A DNA stretch of 38,130 bases from assembly GCF_001550375.1 (NCBI RefSeq), contig NZ_LRTR01000387.1, forward strand, positions 1 to 38,130, written 5' to 3'. The notes beneath the pieces are model-generated. The model worked only from the letters and a program-made list of their open reading frames with translations, was not told the DNA's origin and searched no databases. Made by a program: the position numbers and the translations under genes. Source of the stretch: Streptomyces europaeiscabiei. Lineage in GTDB: Bacteria; Actinomycetota; Actinomycetes; Streptomycetales; Streptomycetaceae. Positions 15,964-27,150 of this stretch are shown in pieces (the stretch's first letter is position 1; the number at the start of each line of letters is the position of its first letter).

Positions 15964-16064
15964 GTTCTGGGTTCCCCTCCAGATGCTTATGTGTTCCTGA
16001 CATCCTGGCGCAAACACGATGGGTCCCACGCACCGGGGGTCACACCGTTACGGAAGAATCGGGT

Positions 16065-16094
16065 TTCGGGACCACCCCGTGACACCCCTAAACT
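16065..16094 (+). promoter_or_regulatory. Candidate valS promoter, leaderless mRNA
   Basis: TTCGGG (16065-16070), 18 nt, then TAAACT (16089-16094). The GTG of valS begins 6 nt later and has no Shine-Dalgarno, so transcription would begin at or near the start codon. Confidence 0.5.
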
Positions 16095-16100
16095 GAGCGG

Positions 16101-18731
<2,631 letters not shown>

Positions 18732-18749
18732 CCATCCGTAGGTAGCGAC

Positions 18750-18778
18750 GGCCCCGGTGCTTCTCAGGCGCCGGGGCC
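18750..18778 (+). terminator. Terminator after valS
   Basis: GGCCCCGGTGC pairs with GCGCCGGGGCC (11 pairs including one wobble; loop about 7 nt), 18 nt after the stop codon, followed by TTCTGC. Confidence 0.8.
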
Positions 18779-18899
18779 TTCTGCTGGGCGGGGCGGGTTT
18801 CGCTCACCGGCGCTTGCCGGGTGCCGTTGCGCCCACCCGTGCCGGCCCACCCGTGCCGCCCCAGCGGCACGACTGCCCGCAGCTGGGGCGGGCCCCGTA

Positions 18900-18933
18900 A
18901 GGGGCGCGGGGAGCTGCGCGACCAGCCACGTAC
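18900..18933 (+). repeat. Dispersed intergenic element, copy 4
   Basis: AGGGGCGCGGGGAGCTGCG followed by CGACCAGCCACGTAC; one base differs from the other copies (AGC for AAC). The region just upstream (18830-18890) also carries a direct repeat, CCCACCCGTGCCG twice, and an inverted repeat CGTGCCG/CGGCACG. No gene is seen between 18732 and 18997. Confidence 0.8.
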
Positions 18934-18985
18934 CCCCGCAGTGGCCCTACAGCGGGTACCTCCGAGCCAGGAGGCATCCGAACCG

Positions 18986-18991
18986 TAGACT
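18986..18991 (+). promoter_or_regulatory. Candidate -10 hexamer for a leaderless folC mRNA
   Basis: TAGACT ends 6 nt before the folC GTG. An AGGAGG at 18969-18974 is 23 nt from the start, too far to act as its ribosome binding site. Confidence 0.4.
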
Positions 18992-18997
18992 GGCCGC

Positions 18998-20515
18998 GTG
19001 AGTGAGTCCCCGTACGACAGCAGCGAGCAGCCCGACGCGGGCGACCCCTTCGAGGAGATTGTCGCGGCCGAGACCGACCGGGACCCCGATCTCGCGGTGA
19101 TCGAGGCCGGCAGCCGCACCCTGCGCACCCAGAGCGGCCCGCCGGAGGGCGACGTGCCGACGCGCCCCGCCGATCCGGCCGTCGACAAGGCGCTGCGCCA
19201 GGTCGAGACGGAACTGGCCGGCCGCTGGGGCGAGACCAAGCTGGAGCCCTCGGTGAAGCGGATCGCCGCGCTGATGGACGTCCTGGGCGAACCCCAGCGC
19301 TCGTACCCCTCCATCCACATCACCGGCACCAACGGCAAGACCTCCACCGCCCGCATGATCGAGGCCCTGCTCAGCGCCTTCGAACTGCGCACCGGCCGGT
19401 ACACCTCCCCGCACGTCCAGTCGATCACCGAGCGCATCAGCCTCGACGGCGCCCCGATCTCCGCAGAGCGGTTCATCGAGACGTACGAGGACGTCAAGCC
19501 GTACATCGAGATGGTCGACTCCCAGCAGGAGTACCGGCTCTCCTTCTTCGAGGTGCTGACCGGCATGGCGTACGCCGCCTTCGCGGACGCACCCGTGGAC
19601 GTGGCCGTCGTCGAGGTCGGCATGGGCGGCACCTGGGACGCCACCAACGTCATCGACGGGGACGTCGCCGTCGTCACCCCCATCGACCTCGACCACACCG
19701 ACCGGCTCGGCGAGACGCCCGGCGAGATCGCCGTCGAGAAGGCCGGGATCGTCAAGCAGGACGCGACCGTGATCCTGGCGCAGCAGCCGGTGGACGCGGC
19801 GCAGGTGATGCTGAAGAAGGCCGTGGAGGTCGACGCGACGGTGGCCAGGGAGGGTCTGGAGTTCGGCGTCGTCGCGCGGCAGGTCGCCGTGGGCGGGCAG
19901 ATGCTCACCCTGCGCGGTCTCGGCGGCGAGTACCCCGAGGTCTATCTCCCGCTGCACGGCCCGTACCAGGCGCACAACGCGGCCGTCGCCCTCGCCGCGG
20001 TCGAGGCGTTCTTCGGCGTCGGCTCGCAGCGCCCGGAACCGCTCGGCCTGGACACGGTCCGCAAGGCCTTCGCGGCGGTCTCGTCACCGGGACGGCTGGA
20101 AGTCGTACGACGGTCCCCGACCGTCGTGCTCGACGCCGCCCACAACCCGGCCGGCGCGCGGGCCACGGCCGAGGCCGTCGGTGAGGCGTTCGACTTCAGC
20201 CGGCTGATCGGCGTGGTCGGGGCCAGCGGCGACAAGAACGTCCGGGGTCTCCTGGAGGCCTTCGAGCCGATCTTCGCCGAGGTCGTGATCACGCAGAACT
20301 CCAGCCATCGGGCGATGGACGCCGACGAACTGGCCGGGATCGCGGTCGAGGTGTTCGGCGAGGAGCGGGTGCAGGTGGAGCCGCGGCTGCCCGACGCCCT
20401 GGAGGCGGCGGTCACGCTCGCCGAGGAGGAGGGCGAGTTCACGGGCGGCGGCGTCCTCGTCACCGGTTCCGTCATCACCGTCGGTGAAGCCCGGCTGCTG
20501 CTGGGGAAAGGCTGA
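18998..20515 (+). CDS. folC: Folylpolyglutamate synthase / dihydrofolate synthase
   Basis: 505 residues from GTG 18998. It is an ATP-dependent Mur-ligase-like enzyme that adds glutamate to dihydropteroate and to folates. The P-loop is GTNGKTST (110-117). The family blocks RYTSPHV, ERISLDG, GMGGTWDATNV, DHTDRLG and DAAHNPAGA are in the right order. The first 55-60 residues (acidic, Ser/Asp/Glu-rich) are an extension ahead of the usual start and look disordered. A TAGACT hexamer 6 nt before the GTG suggests a leaderless transcript. It is followed 9 bp later by the DUF4233 gene, and the pair ends at the hairpin at 20907. The valS-folC-DUF4233-ndk order matches M. tuberculosis. Confidence 0.96.
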   Translation: MSESPYDSSEQPDAGDPFEEIVAAETDRDPDLAVIEAGSRTLRTQSGPPEGDVPTRPADPAVDKALRQVETELAGRWGETKLEPSVKRIAALMDVLGEPQRSYPSIHITGTNGKTSTARMIEALLSAFELRTGRYTSPHVQSITERISLDGAPISAERFIETYEDVKPYIEMVDSQQEYRLSFFEVLTGMAYAAFADAPVDVAVVEVGMGGTWDATNVIDGDVAVVTPIDLDHTDRLGETPGEIAVEKAGIVKQDATVILAQQPVDAAQVMLKKAVEVDATVAREGLEFGVVARQVAVGGQMLTLRGLGGEYPEVYLPLHGPYQAHNAAVALAAVEAFFGVGSQRPEPLGLDTVRKAFAAVSSPGRLEVVRRSPTVVLDAAHNPAGARATAEAVGEAFDFSRLIGVVGASGDKNVRGLLEAFEPIFAEVVITQNSSHRAMDADELAGIAVEVFGEERVQVEPRLPDALEAAVTLAEEEGEFTGGGVLVTGSVITVGEARLLLGKG

Positions 20516-20524
20516 GTTCCACAC

Positions 20525-20884
20525 ATGCGTACCCTCTGTTCTTCGACCCTGATCGGCGAGTTCTTCGTGATCGGCCTGGCCGGGCTGGTCGCCATGAAGG
20601 ATCCCGAGCTGACCATGTCGACGGTCTGGACGGTCAGCGGCATCGCCATGTTCCTGTGCGTCGTGCTGTGCGGCCTCGTCACCCGGCCCGGCGGCATCCA
20701 GTTCGGCTGGGCCCTCCAGATCGCGCTGATCCTCTCCGGCTTCTTCGTCCCGACCATGTTCTTCATGGGCGCGGTCTTCGCCGCCCTGTGGTGGGCCTCG
20801 GTCCACTTCGGGCGGAAGATCGACGAGGCGAAGGCCCGATTCGCGGCACAGGCCTCCGCCGAGGCCGGCGCCGGAGCCTCCTGA
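20525..20884 (+). CDS. DUF4233 integral membrane protein
   Basis: 119 residues with three to four hydrophobic helices (STLIGEFFVIGLAGLVAM; VWTVSGIAMFLCVVLCGLV; WALQIALILSGFFVPTMFFMGAVFAALWW) and a charged C-terminal tail ending in Ala/Gly-rich residues. Members of this family sit just after folC across actinobacteria; the M. tuberculosis neighbour of folC (Rv2446c) is of the same type as I remember. The function is unknown. It starts 9 bp after the folC stop, with GGAAAGG in the folC end as a ribosome binding site, so it is cotranscribed with folC. Confidence 0.88.
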   Translation: MRTLCSSTLIGEFFVIGLAGLVAMKDPELTMSTVWTVSGIAMFLCVVLCGLVTRPGGIQFGWALQIALILSGFFVPTMFFMGAVFAALWWASVHFGRKIDEAKARFAAQASAEAGAGAS

Positions 20885-20906
20885 AGCAGGGGCGAGGCCC
20901 TGGTTC

Positions 20907-20940
20907 AGGGGTGGCCGGGCCCTCGGGCCCGGCCACCCCT
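20907..20940 (+). terminator. Terminator after the folC operon
   Basis: AGGGGTGGCCGGGCCC (20907-20922) and GGGCCCGGCCACCCCT (20925-20940) are exact reverse complements, giving a stem of at least 14 bp. It separates the folC pair from ndk. Confidence 0.9.
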
Positions 20941-21016
20941 GACGCTGCGTAACACCCGGTCGGGCGCGCCCTGTAGCCTCTGAGCTCCGCACCCTTGTGA
21001 TGAAGGAGTCACCACT

Positions 21017-21430
21017 GTGAGCCAGCGCACCCTCGTCCTGCTCAAGCCCGACGCCGTCCGGCGTGGCCTGACCGGCGAGATCATCAGCCGTATCGAGCGG
21101 AAGGCCGGCTGGCAGATCACCGCGCTGGAGCTGCGGACCCTGGACCAGGACACGCTGGAGCAGCACTACGGCGAGCACAAGGGCAAGCCGTTCTACGAGC
21201 CGCTCGTCCAGTTCATGGCCTCCGGCCCGGTCGTCGCGCTGATCGTCGAGGGCGAGCGCGTCATCGAGGGAGTGCGGGCGCTGGCCGGCCCGACCGACCC
21301 GATCGCCGCGCAGCCCGGTTCCATCCGTGGTGACTACGGCGTGATCGTGCGGGAGAACCTGATCCACGCGTCGGACTCCGAGGAGTCGGCCGAGCGCGAG
21401 GTGAAGATCTTCTTCCCCGGGCGCGCGTAG
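21017..21430 (+). CDS. ndk: Nucleoside diphosphate kinase
   Basis: 137 residues, the normal size, from GTG 21017 with AAGGAG 8 nt upstream. It moves the gamma-phosphate from ATP to other nucleoside diphosphates through a phosphohistidine. Catalytic His117 lies in NLIHASDS, followed by the usual Glu ([12 protein letters not shown]). The Lys-Pro-Asp start ([13 protein letters not shown]), the ATP-site [10 protein letters not shown] and GPTDP block are all present. A possible promoter hexamer TAGCCT lies at 20974-20979, after the folC terminator. A hairpin 22 nt after the stop codon ends the transcript. Confidence 0.98.
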   Translation: MSQRTLVLLKPDAVRRGLTGEIISRIERKAGWQITALELRTLDQDTLEQHYGEHKGKPFYEPLVQFMASGPVVALIVEGERVIEGVRALAGPTDPIAAQPGSIRGDYGVIVRENLIHASDSEESAEREVKIFFPGRA

Positions 21431-21451
21431 CGGCGTCAGCGCTTTCGCTAC

Positions 21452-21483
21452 GGCGGGGGCCGGTGATCGGTCCTGCCCCCGCC
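21452..21483 (+). terminator. Terminator after ndk
   Basis: GGCGGGGGC (21452-21460) pairs with GCCCCCGCC (21475-21483) around a 14-nt loop. Confidence 0.75.
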
Positions 21484-21490
21484 ACCCTTA

Positions 21491-21530
21491 CTCTTCTGGC
21501 AACACACGGCCTCTTCTGGCAACACACGGC
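21491..21530 (+). repeat. Exact 20-bp tandem duplication upstream of mreB
   Basis: CTCTTCTGGCAACACACGGC occurs twice with no spacer (21491-21510, 21511-21530). It sits between the ndk terminator and the mreB promoter region. CACACGGCC recurs once more at about 21538. Confidence 0.95.
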
Positions 21531-21818
21531 CACCACCCACACGGCCTACCCCCGGCTGACCAGCCAACCCGCCGAAAATCCGGCCGTACAACGGCATATG
21601 CGCGGCGATCGAGGGAACGTGCACCCCCGATGGACCGTCTGCAGAGGCGAGGCGGCGCATCGCATGCCCACAATGGCGAAGACCCTCGCGCAGTGTTCGT
21701 GCGGGCGAGACTACGATGTAAGCCTTCACGTCACAGCACCCACTTCGCCGACCCGAAAAGCCCTGAAAGGCTCTCAAAAGCCGTCAGCGCTCCGCTTGGG
21801 AAGGCCAGACGAATCCTG
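21531..21818 (+). promoter_or_regulatory. mreB upstream region
   Basis: No convincing gene lies in this 290-bp stretch. It holds a -10-like TACGAT at 21712-21717 but no clear -35. A leader of about 100 nt would precede mreB. The mre cluster of S. coelicolor is known to have several promoters before mreB; I cannot place all of them here. Confidence 0.35.
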
Positions 21819-22850
21819 ATGGGGAACTCAATGTCGTTCATCGGCCGTGACATGGCTGTCGACCTCGGGACCGCCAACACGCTGGTGTACGTCAGGGGTC
21901 GTGGGATCGTACTGAACGAGCCGTCCGTCGTCGCGATCAACACCAACACCGGTGGAATTCTCGCGGTCGGCGCGGAGGCGAAGAAGATGATCGGGCGGAC
22001 CCCGGGCAACATCGTTGCCGTACGTCCGCTGAAGGACGGTGTCATCGCCGACTTCGAGATCACCGAGCGGATGCTCCGCTACTTCATCCTGAAGATCCAC
22101 AAGCGGCGGTATCTCGCCCGTCCTCGCGTCGTCGTCTGCGTGCCGTCCGGCATCACCGGTGTCGAGCGTCGCGCCGTCATCGAGGCGTCCTCCCAGGCCG
22201 GCGCCCGTCAGGTGCACATCATCGAGGAGCCCATGGCAGCGGCCATCGGCTCCGGCCTGCCGGTCCACGAGGCCACGGGCAACATGGTGGTGGACATCGG
22301 CGGCGGCACCACGGAGGTCGCGGTCATCTCCCTCGGCGGCATCGTCACCGCCCAGTCCATCCGCGTCGCGGGCGACGAGTTGGACAACGCGATCATCCAG
22401 CACATCAAGAAGGAGTACTCGCTCCTTCTCGGTGAGCGGACGGCCGAGCAGATCAAGATCACGATCGGTTCGGCGTACGACCTCGACGCTGACGAGCACA
22501 CCGAAATCCGCGGCCGGGACCTGGTGTCCGGGCTGCCCAAGACCGTCGTCATCTCCGCCGCGGAAGTGCGGAAGGCGATCGAGGAACCCGTCAACGCCAT
22601 CGTCGATGCCGTCAAGACGACCCTGGACAAGTGCCCGCCGGAACTCTCCGGCGACATCATGGACCGTGGCATCGTCCTGACCGGCGGCGGCGCCCTGCTC
22701 CGCGGTCTCGACGAGCGGCTCCGCCGTGAGACCGGAATGCCGATCCATATCGCCGAGGACCCGCTGGACAGCGTGGCGCTCGGCTCCGGCAAGTGTGTCG
22801 AGGAGTTCGAGGCGTTGCAGCAGGTGCTCGACGCCCAGCCCCGCAGATGA
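21819..22850 (+). CDS. mreB: MreB, actin-like cytoskeletal protein
   Basis: 343 residues from ATG 21819 (a second in-frame ATG is at 21831). It is a bacterial actin that polymerises with ATP beneath the membrane. Phosphate-1 motif [14 protein letters not shown], phosphate-2 [18 protein letters not shown], connect-2 and the adenosine motif [18 protein letters not shown] are visible, and the length is normal. In Streptomyces, which grow at hyphal tips through DivIVA, MreB is used mainly for spore-wall thickening rather than rod elongation. It leads the mreBCD-mrdA-rodA cluster. A 150-bp spacer with two stem-loops separates it from mreC, so its level may be set separately from the rest. Confidence 0.98.
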   Translation: MGNSMSFIGRDMAVDLGTANTLVYVRGRGIVLNEPSVVAINTNTGGILAVGAEAKKMIGRTPGNIVAVRPLKDGVIADFEITERMLRYFILKIHKRRYLARPRVVVCVPSGITGVERRAVIEASSQAGARQVHIIEEPMAAAIGSGLPVHEATGNMVVDIGGGTTEVAVISLGGIVTAQSIRVAGDELDNAIIQHIKKEYSLLLGERTAEQIKITIGSAYDLDADEHTEIRGRDLVSGLPKTVVISAAEVRKAIEEPVNAIVDAVKTTLDKCPPELSGDIMDRGIVLTGGGALLRGLDERLRRETGMPIHIAEDPLDSVALGSGKCVEEFEALQQVLDAQPRR

Positions 22851-22865
22851 AGTAACACTTCGATT

Positions 22866-22979
22866 CCGCCGTACGGGACGTTCTCCTCTCGTGCGGCGGA
22901 TCGTTGATATCGAGGCATAAGCTCCCACAAAGCGCCCCTGTCGTTCCCGTCTCGGGATTCCCAGGGGCTACCCGAATTC
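22866..22979 (+). other. Two stem-loops in the mreB-mreC spacer
   Basis: CCGCCGTACG (22866-22875) pairs with CGTGCGGCGG (22890-22899) with one bulge; CCCCTG (near 22935-22940) pairs with CAGGGG (22972-22977). They could be partial terminators or protect the mreB mRNA end. Confidence 0.4.
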
Positions 22980-23000
22980 CCCCATTCCTGTCGAATTCCT

Positions 23001-23978
23001 ATGAGGAAGGCACGGCCGCCGCACGTGAGGGACACACGAGAGAGCCGGCTGCTCCTGGTGCTGCTGATCGCCGTCGCGTTCGCGCTGATCACGGTGGACA
23101 TCCGCGGCGGGGAGGACTCACCGGTCGACGGTGCCCGACGTGGAGCCGCCACCGTCTTCGGCCCGATCGAGGACGGAGTGTCGACCGCCGTCGACCCGAT
23201 CGGCAACGCCATAAGCGCCGTCCGCGACTCCGGCTCCCGCCACGACCGCCTCGCCGCGCTGGAGAAGGAGAACGCCGAACTGAAGGCGTCCCTCGGCAGC
23301 GACGACCGCAACCACAGCAGGGTCGAGCAGCTCGACAAGATGCTGAAGACCGCCGCGAACGGCCAGTACGGCATCAAGGGCGCCGAGGTCATCGCCATAG
23401 GAGCGGCCCAGGGCTTCTCCTGGACCGTCACCATCGACATCGGCAGCAACGACGGCATCACCCGCGACATGACCGTCCTCAACGGCAACGGACTCGTCGG
23501 CCGCGTCACCACCGTCGGACCGAACACCGCGACCGTGCTCCTCGCCAACGACCCCGACTTCACCGTCGGCACCCGCATGGAGGCCACCGACGAGCTCGGC
23601 TTCGCCTCCGGTCAGGGTGACCGGCCGCTGCGCGTCGAACTCCTCAACGGCAAGGCCAAGGTGAAGGCGGGCGACCGCCTCGTCACCTTCGGCTCGCAGG
23701 CCGACAAGCCGTTCGTACCCGGCGTCCCGGTCGGCCTCGTCTCCCGTGTCGACCCCTCCGGCGGCGACCTCACCCGCACGATCTACGTCAAGCCGTTCGT
23801 GGCCTTCACCCAGCTCGACATCGTCGGCGTCGTCGTCCAGCCGCCCCGCAAGGACCCGCGCGACACCGTCCTGCCGAACAAACCGAAGGCCACACCCACA
23901 CCGACCGTGACGGTGACGGTCACCCCGGGCGCGGACGAACCCGGCGACGGCACCGACGGACAGCCGCAAGAGCAGTAG
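23001..23978 (+). CDS. mreC: MreC, wall-synthesis scaffold protein
   Basis: 325 residues from ATG 23001. GTG 23025 (MRDTRESRLLL) is a possible later start, because AGGAAGG at 23004-23010 lies between the two. It has one N-terminal helix (LLLVLLIAVAFALITVDI), a coiled coil (about 67-112, HDRLAALEKENAELKASL), then the two beta-domains of MreC (GIKGAEVIAIGAA-GFSWTVTIDIGSNDGI, LVGRVTTVGPNTATVLLANDP). The C-terminus is Pro/Thr/Val-rich. MreC links MreB and MreD to penicillin-binding proteins outside the membrane. It is followed by mreD 28 bp downstream. Confidence 0.96.
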   Translation: MRKARPPHVRDTRESRLLLVLLIAVAFALITVDIRGGEDSPVDGARRGAATVFGPIEDGVSTAVDPIGNAISAVRDSGSRHDRLAALEKENAELKASLGSDDRNHSRVEQLDKMLKTAANGQYGIKGAEVIAIGAAQGFSWTVTIDIGSNDGITRDMTVLNGNGLVGRVTTVGPNTATVLLANDPDFTVGTRMEATDELGFASGQGDRPLRVELLNGKAKVKAGDRLVTFGSQADKPFVPGVPVGLVSRVDPSGGDLTRTIYVKPFVAFTQLDIVGVVVQPPRKDPRDTVLPNKPKATPTPTVTVTVTPGADEPGDGTDGQPQEQ

Positions 23979-24006
23979 ACGTAGGACAGTAGGAGCTGAC
24001 CCCTTC

Positions 24007-24678
24007 ATGCGCTTCAACCGGATGCTGCTCTCCACCACCCTGGTGATCGTCGCCCTGGTGATCCAGGTGAGCGTCCTCTCCAGACTCCATCTTCCGGGCG
24101 CCGTACCGGACCTGGTGCTCCTCACCGTGCTCGGCCTCGCCCTGGTCTACGGCCATGTCGGCGGCGCCCTCGTCGGCTTCGGCGCCGGGCTGCTGTCCGA
24201 CCTCGCGCCACCCGCCGACCACGCGGCAGGACGGTACGCCCTGGTCCTCTGCGTCATCGGCTACCTCGCGGGGCTTGCCAAGCCCGAGACCGGCCGGCTC
24301 AAGTCGGCGACCGGGCCGATGGCCGTGGTCGTCGTCGCCGCGCTCGGCGCGACGCTCCTCTACGCCGGGCTCGGCGCCCTCGTCGGTGACGACGCGGCCC
24401 GCCATGTCGGCCTGTCCAGCCTGCTGTTCACCGCCGCGCTCTACGACCTGCTGCTCGCGCCCTTCGTCGTCCCCGGCGTCATGGCGCTCGCCCGGCGCGC
24501 CGAGAACAACCCGCTCGCCGAGACCAACAGCGCCGCCAAGGCATCCGACGTCTCCTCCGGCTGGCTCTCCTCCGGCACCGGCCTGCGCATCGGCAACCAG
24601 CGCGGCGGACTCCGCATCAAGGCCGCGCGATCACGGATGGCCAAGGCGGGACGCATCAAGGGGGTCAAGCGGCTGTGA
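24007..24678 (+). CDS. mreD: MreD, rod-shape/spore-wall membrane protein
   Basis: 223 residues, longer than the usual 160-180 because of a basic C-terminal tail of about 55 residues (rich in Lys/Arg near the end). Five to six membrane helices carry the family pattern: an early amphipathic helix (TLVIVALVIQVSVLSRLHLPGAVPDLVLLTVLGLAL), a Gly-rich GALVGFGAGLLSDLAPPADHAAG segment typical of MreD, and later hydrophobic spans. ATG 24007 has AGGAG 11 nt upstream. The stop codon overlaps the GTG of a possible 44-codon gene. Confidence 0.95.
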   Translation: MRFNRMLLSTTLVIVALVIQVSVLSRLHLPGAVPDLVLLTVLGLALVYGHVGGALVGFGAGLLSDLAPPADHAAGRYALVLCVIGYLAGLAKPETGRLKSATGPMAVVVVAALGATLLYAGLGALVGDDAARHVGLSSLLFTAALYDLLLAPFVVPGVMALARRAENNPLAETNSAAKASDVSSGWLSSGTGLRIGNQRGGLRIKAARSRMAKAGRIKGVKRL

Positions 24679-24809
24679 CGGCACGTCAGAGGCCGTGCGG
24701 GTCGGACGGGGGAACCGATCACGGCCGAGCGGTGTACTCCATGTACCAGCACCATGCGCACCACCCGCACGGGCAGCGCCCGTTCACGTACCACCCGTTC
24801 ACGCACTGA
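24675..24809 (+). CDS. Possible His-rich 44-residue small protein between mreD and mrdA
   Basis: A GTG at 24675 overlaps the mreD stop codon in a GTGA arrangement, typical of translational coupling. The frame runs 44 codons to TGA 24807-24809, 16 bp before mrdA. From the internal ATG at 24741 onward, 21 of 22 codons end in G or C. The product has 8 His, clustered in the tail (MYQHHAHHPHGQRPFTYHP), and no hydrophobic helix. There is no homology I know. It may instead be a spacer that happens to be open; comparing the region in other Streptomyces would decide. Confidence 0.4.
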   Translation: MTARQRPCGSDGGTDHGRAVYSMYQHHAHHPHGQRPFTYHPFTH

Positions 24810-24825
24810 GAGGGGGAGACAGGCA

Positions 24826-27150
24826 GTGACCAACATCCCGGAGACCGGGCGGACCCCACGGGTCCAGATCCGGCTCATCATCATCCAGATCCTCGTCTTC
24901 TCCCTCCTCGGCACCCTCGGCGGCCGCCTCTGGTACCTCCAGATCCGCGAGGGTGACGCCTACGCCAAGGAGGCCTCCGGCAACCACGTCCAGCAGGTCG
25001 TGCAGCCCGCCGTGCGCGGCTCGATCCTGGACGCCCGCGGAGTGCCGATCGCCGACAACGAGACCCGGCTGGTCGTCTCGGCCTCCCGCACCGACCTGCT
25101 GAAGATGGACGACGACGGCAAGGCCGTCCTCACCAAGCTTGCCGGGGTCCTGGACATGAAGTCCGAGGACGTCATGGACAAGGTCCGCCTCTGCGACTCC
25201 GAGACGCCCCAGCCCTGCTGGAACGGCTCGCCCTACCAGCCGATCCCCATCACCGACGAGGCCACCGCCAAGCAGGCCCTGCAGATCCGCGAGCGCTCCG
25301 AGGACTTCCCCGGCATCACCGCCGAGCCCCAGGCCGTCCGCCGCTATGCGAGCCCCGGCGGCTCCAAGACCTCACAGGTCCTCGGCTATCTCTCGCCGGT
25401 CACCGACGAGGAGATCACCAAGGCCCAGGACACCGACTCGCCGTATCTGCGCTCCGACCAGGTCGGCCGTTCCGGTCTGGAGCGCCAGTACGACAAGGAG
25501 CTGCGCGGCAAGGCGGGCGTCACCCGCTACGAGGTCGACAACCTGGGCCGCGTCATCGGTGAGGCCGAGGCCGACCCCGCCGAGCCCGGCGCCAACCTGG
25601 TCACCAGCGTCGACGCCCGCGTGCAGCGCATCGCCGAGTACGAACTGAACGAGGCGATGAAGGAAGCCCGCAAGCAGAACGACCGCAACACGGGGACGAA
25701 CTACAAGGCCGACTCCGGTGCTGTCGTCGTGATGGAGGCCAAGACCGGCCGCGTCGTCGCCATGGCCTCCAACCCGGACTACGACCCGAACGCCTGGGTC
25801 GGCGGCATCTCCGCCAAGGACTACACCAAGCTCACCGGCAAGAAGTCCAACTATCCGCTGCTGAACCGCGCGATCCAGGGTCAGTCGGCCCCCGGCTCCA
25901 TCTTCAAGGTGGTCCCGACCGCCGCCGCGGTGAACGCCGGCTACTCCTTCAACGGCCCCTACGAATGCTCCAGTTCGTACTCGATCGGCGGCCAGGTCTT
26001 CAAGAACTTCGAGTCCCAGAGCCACGGCGGGATCAGCCTCGGCAAGGCGCTGGAGGTCTCCTGCGACACCGTCTTCTACCGCCTCGCCCACGAGGAGTGG
26101 AAGCGTGACGGAGGCATCAAGCCCAACAAGGGCGCCAACGACTGGTTCTACAAGACCGCCCACCAGTTCGGCCTCGGCGACGAGACCGGCATCGACCTGC
26201 CCAACGAGGTCACCGGCCGTATCCCGGACCGCAAGTGGAAGCTGGACTACTGGAAGGCCAACAAGGACGCCTGGTGCAAGTACGGCAAGAAGGGCGGCAC
26301 GTACGCCGAGCAGATCGCGTACGAGAACTGCCTCGAAGGCAACCGCATGCGCGCCGGTGACTCCGTCAACTACTCCATCGGCCAGGGTGACACCCTCGTC
26401 ACCCCCATCCAGATGGCCACCATCTACGCGGCCATCTCCAACGGCGGCACCCTCTACGACCCCACCGTCGGCAAGGCCGTCATCAGCGCCGACGGCAAGA
26501 ACGTGCAGGCGATCGCACCCAAGTCGCACGGCAAGCTGCCGATGACGAAGAAGACCCGCGACGAGATAGACGAAGCCCTTGAGGGAGTCGCGACCCGTGG
26601 TACGGCCGCCTGGCGCTTCCAGGGCTGGCCGCAGGACGAGATCCCGATGCACGCCAAGACGGGTACGGCCGAGGTCTACGGCAAGCAGACGACCTCCTGG
26701 TTCGCCACGTACACCAAGGACTACTCGATCGTCATGACGATCTCCCAGGGTGGTACGGGCTCCGGTGCCTCGGCCCCCGCCGTGCGCAAGCTGTACAACG
26801 CGCTGTACGGCGTCTCCGAGGACGGCAAGATCGACAAGAGGAAGGCGCTCCTGCCCACCCCGCAGAAGGGCCTGCCGAAGATCGAGTCCGACGGCTCGAT
26901 CGACAGCCCGAAGCTGGATTCCTACCCGCCGAAGAAGACCAAGAAGGAGACCGCGGAGGACGGCACACAGACCGTCGCCGCCGGTCCGGGCGCCCAGCCG
27001 GTGTCCTTCGACGTCCCGGCGGCGATCGTCAGTACACGCGGCGGCAGCGGCAACCGTGCCGCACGCCGACGAACGGAGTGCGGCCGACGGGGTGCGGGCG
27101 GTGGCAGAGACCGCCGCGGGAGCGGCCAGGGGCGGAGGACGTCCGTATGA
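24826..27150 (+). CDS. mrdA: Penicillin-binding protein 2 (class B transpeptidase)
   Basis: 774 residues from GTG 24826, with GGGGGAGA upstream. A short cytoplasmic start and one membrane helix (VQIRLIIIQILVFSLLGTLGG) are followed by the PBP dimerisation domain (RGSILDARGVPIADNETR) and the transpeptidase domain. Catalytic motifs are SIFK (Ser358, Lys361), SVN (513-515) and KTG (611-613). It crosslinks peptidoglycan together with the SEDS polymerase RodA, encoded next with a 4-base ATGA overlap (27147-27150). The last 32 residues are very Arg/Gly-rich (NRAARRRTECGRRGAGGG and onward); they fill the space up to the rodA ribosome binding site and are unusual for the external end of a PBP. Confidence 0.96.
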   Translation: MTNIPETGRTPRVQIRLIIIQILVFSLLGTLGGRLWYLQIREGDAYAKEASGNHVQQVVQPAVRGSILDARGVPIADNETRLVVSASRTDLLKMDDDGKAVLTKLAGVLDMKSEDVMDKVRLCDSETPQPCWNGSPYQPIPITDEATAKQALQIRERSEDFPGITAEPQAVRRYASPGGSKTSQVLGYLSPVTDEEITKAQDTDSPYLRSDQVGRSGLERQYDKELRGKAGVTRYEVDNLGRVIGEAEADPAEPGANLVTSVDARVQRIAEYELNEAMKEARKQNDRNTGTNYKADSGAVVVMEAKTGRVVAMASNPDYDPNAWVGGISAKDYTKLTGKKSNYPLLNRAIQGQSAPGSIFKVVPTAAAVNAGYSFNGPYECSSSYSIGGQVFKNFESQSHGGISLGKALEVSCDTVFYRLAHEEWKRDGGIKPNKGANDWFYKTAHQFGLGDETGIDLPNEVTGRIPDRKWKLDYWKANKDAWCKYGKKGGTYAEQIAYENCLEGNRMRAGDSVNYSIGQGDTLVTPIQMATIYAAISNGGTLYDPTVGKAVISADGKNVQAIAPKSHGKLPMTKKTRDEIDEALEGVATRGTAAWRFQGWPQDEIPMHAKTGTAEVYGKQTTSWFATYTKDYSIVMTISQGGTGSGASAPAVRKLYNALYGVSEDGKIDKRKALLPTPQKGLPKIESDGSIDSPKLDSYPPKKTKKETAEDGTQTVAAGPGAQPVSFDVPAAIVSTRGGSGNRAARRRTECGRRGAGGGRDRRGSGQGRRTSV

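Noticed and set aside
15964..16100. T-box leader upstream of valS
   Set aside because: No T-box core sequence or specifier loop; the start codon is 6 nt from a -10-like hexamer, leaving no leader.
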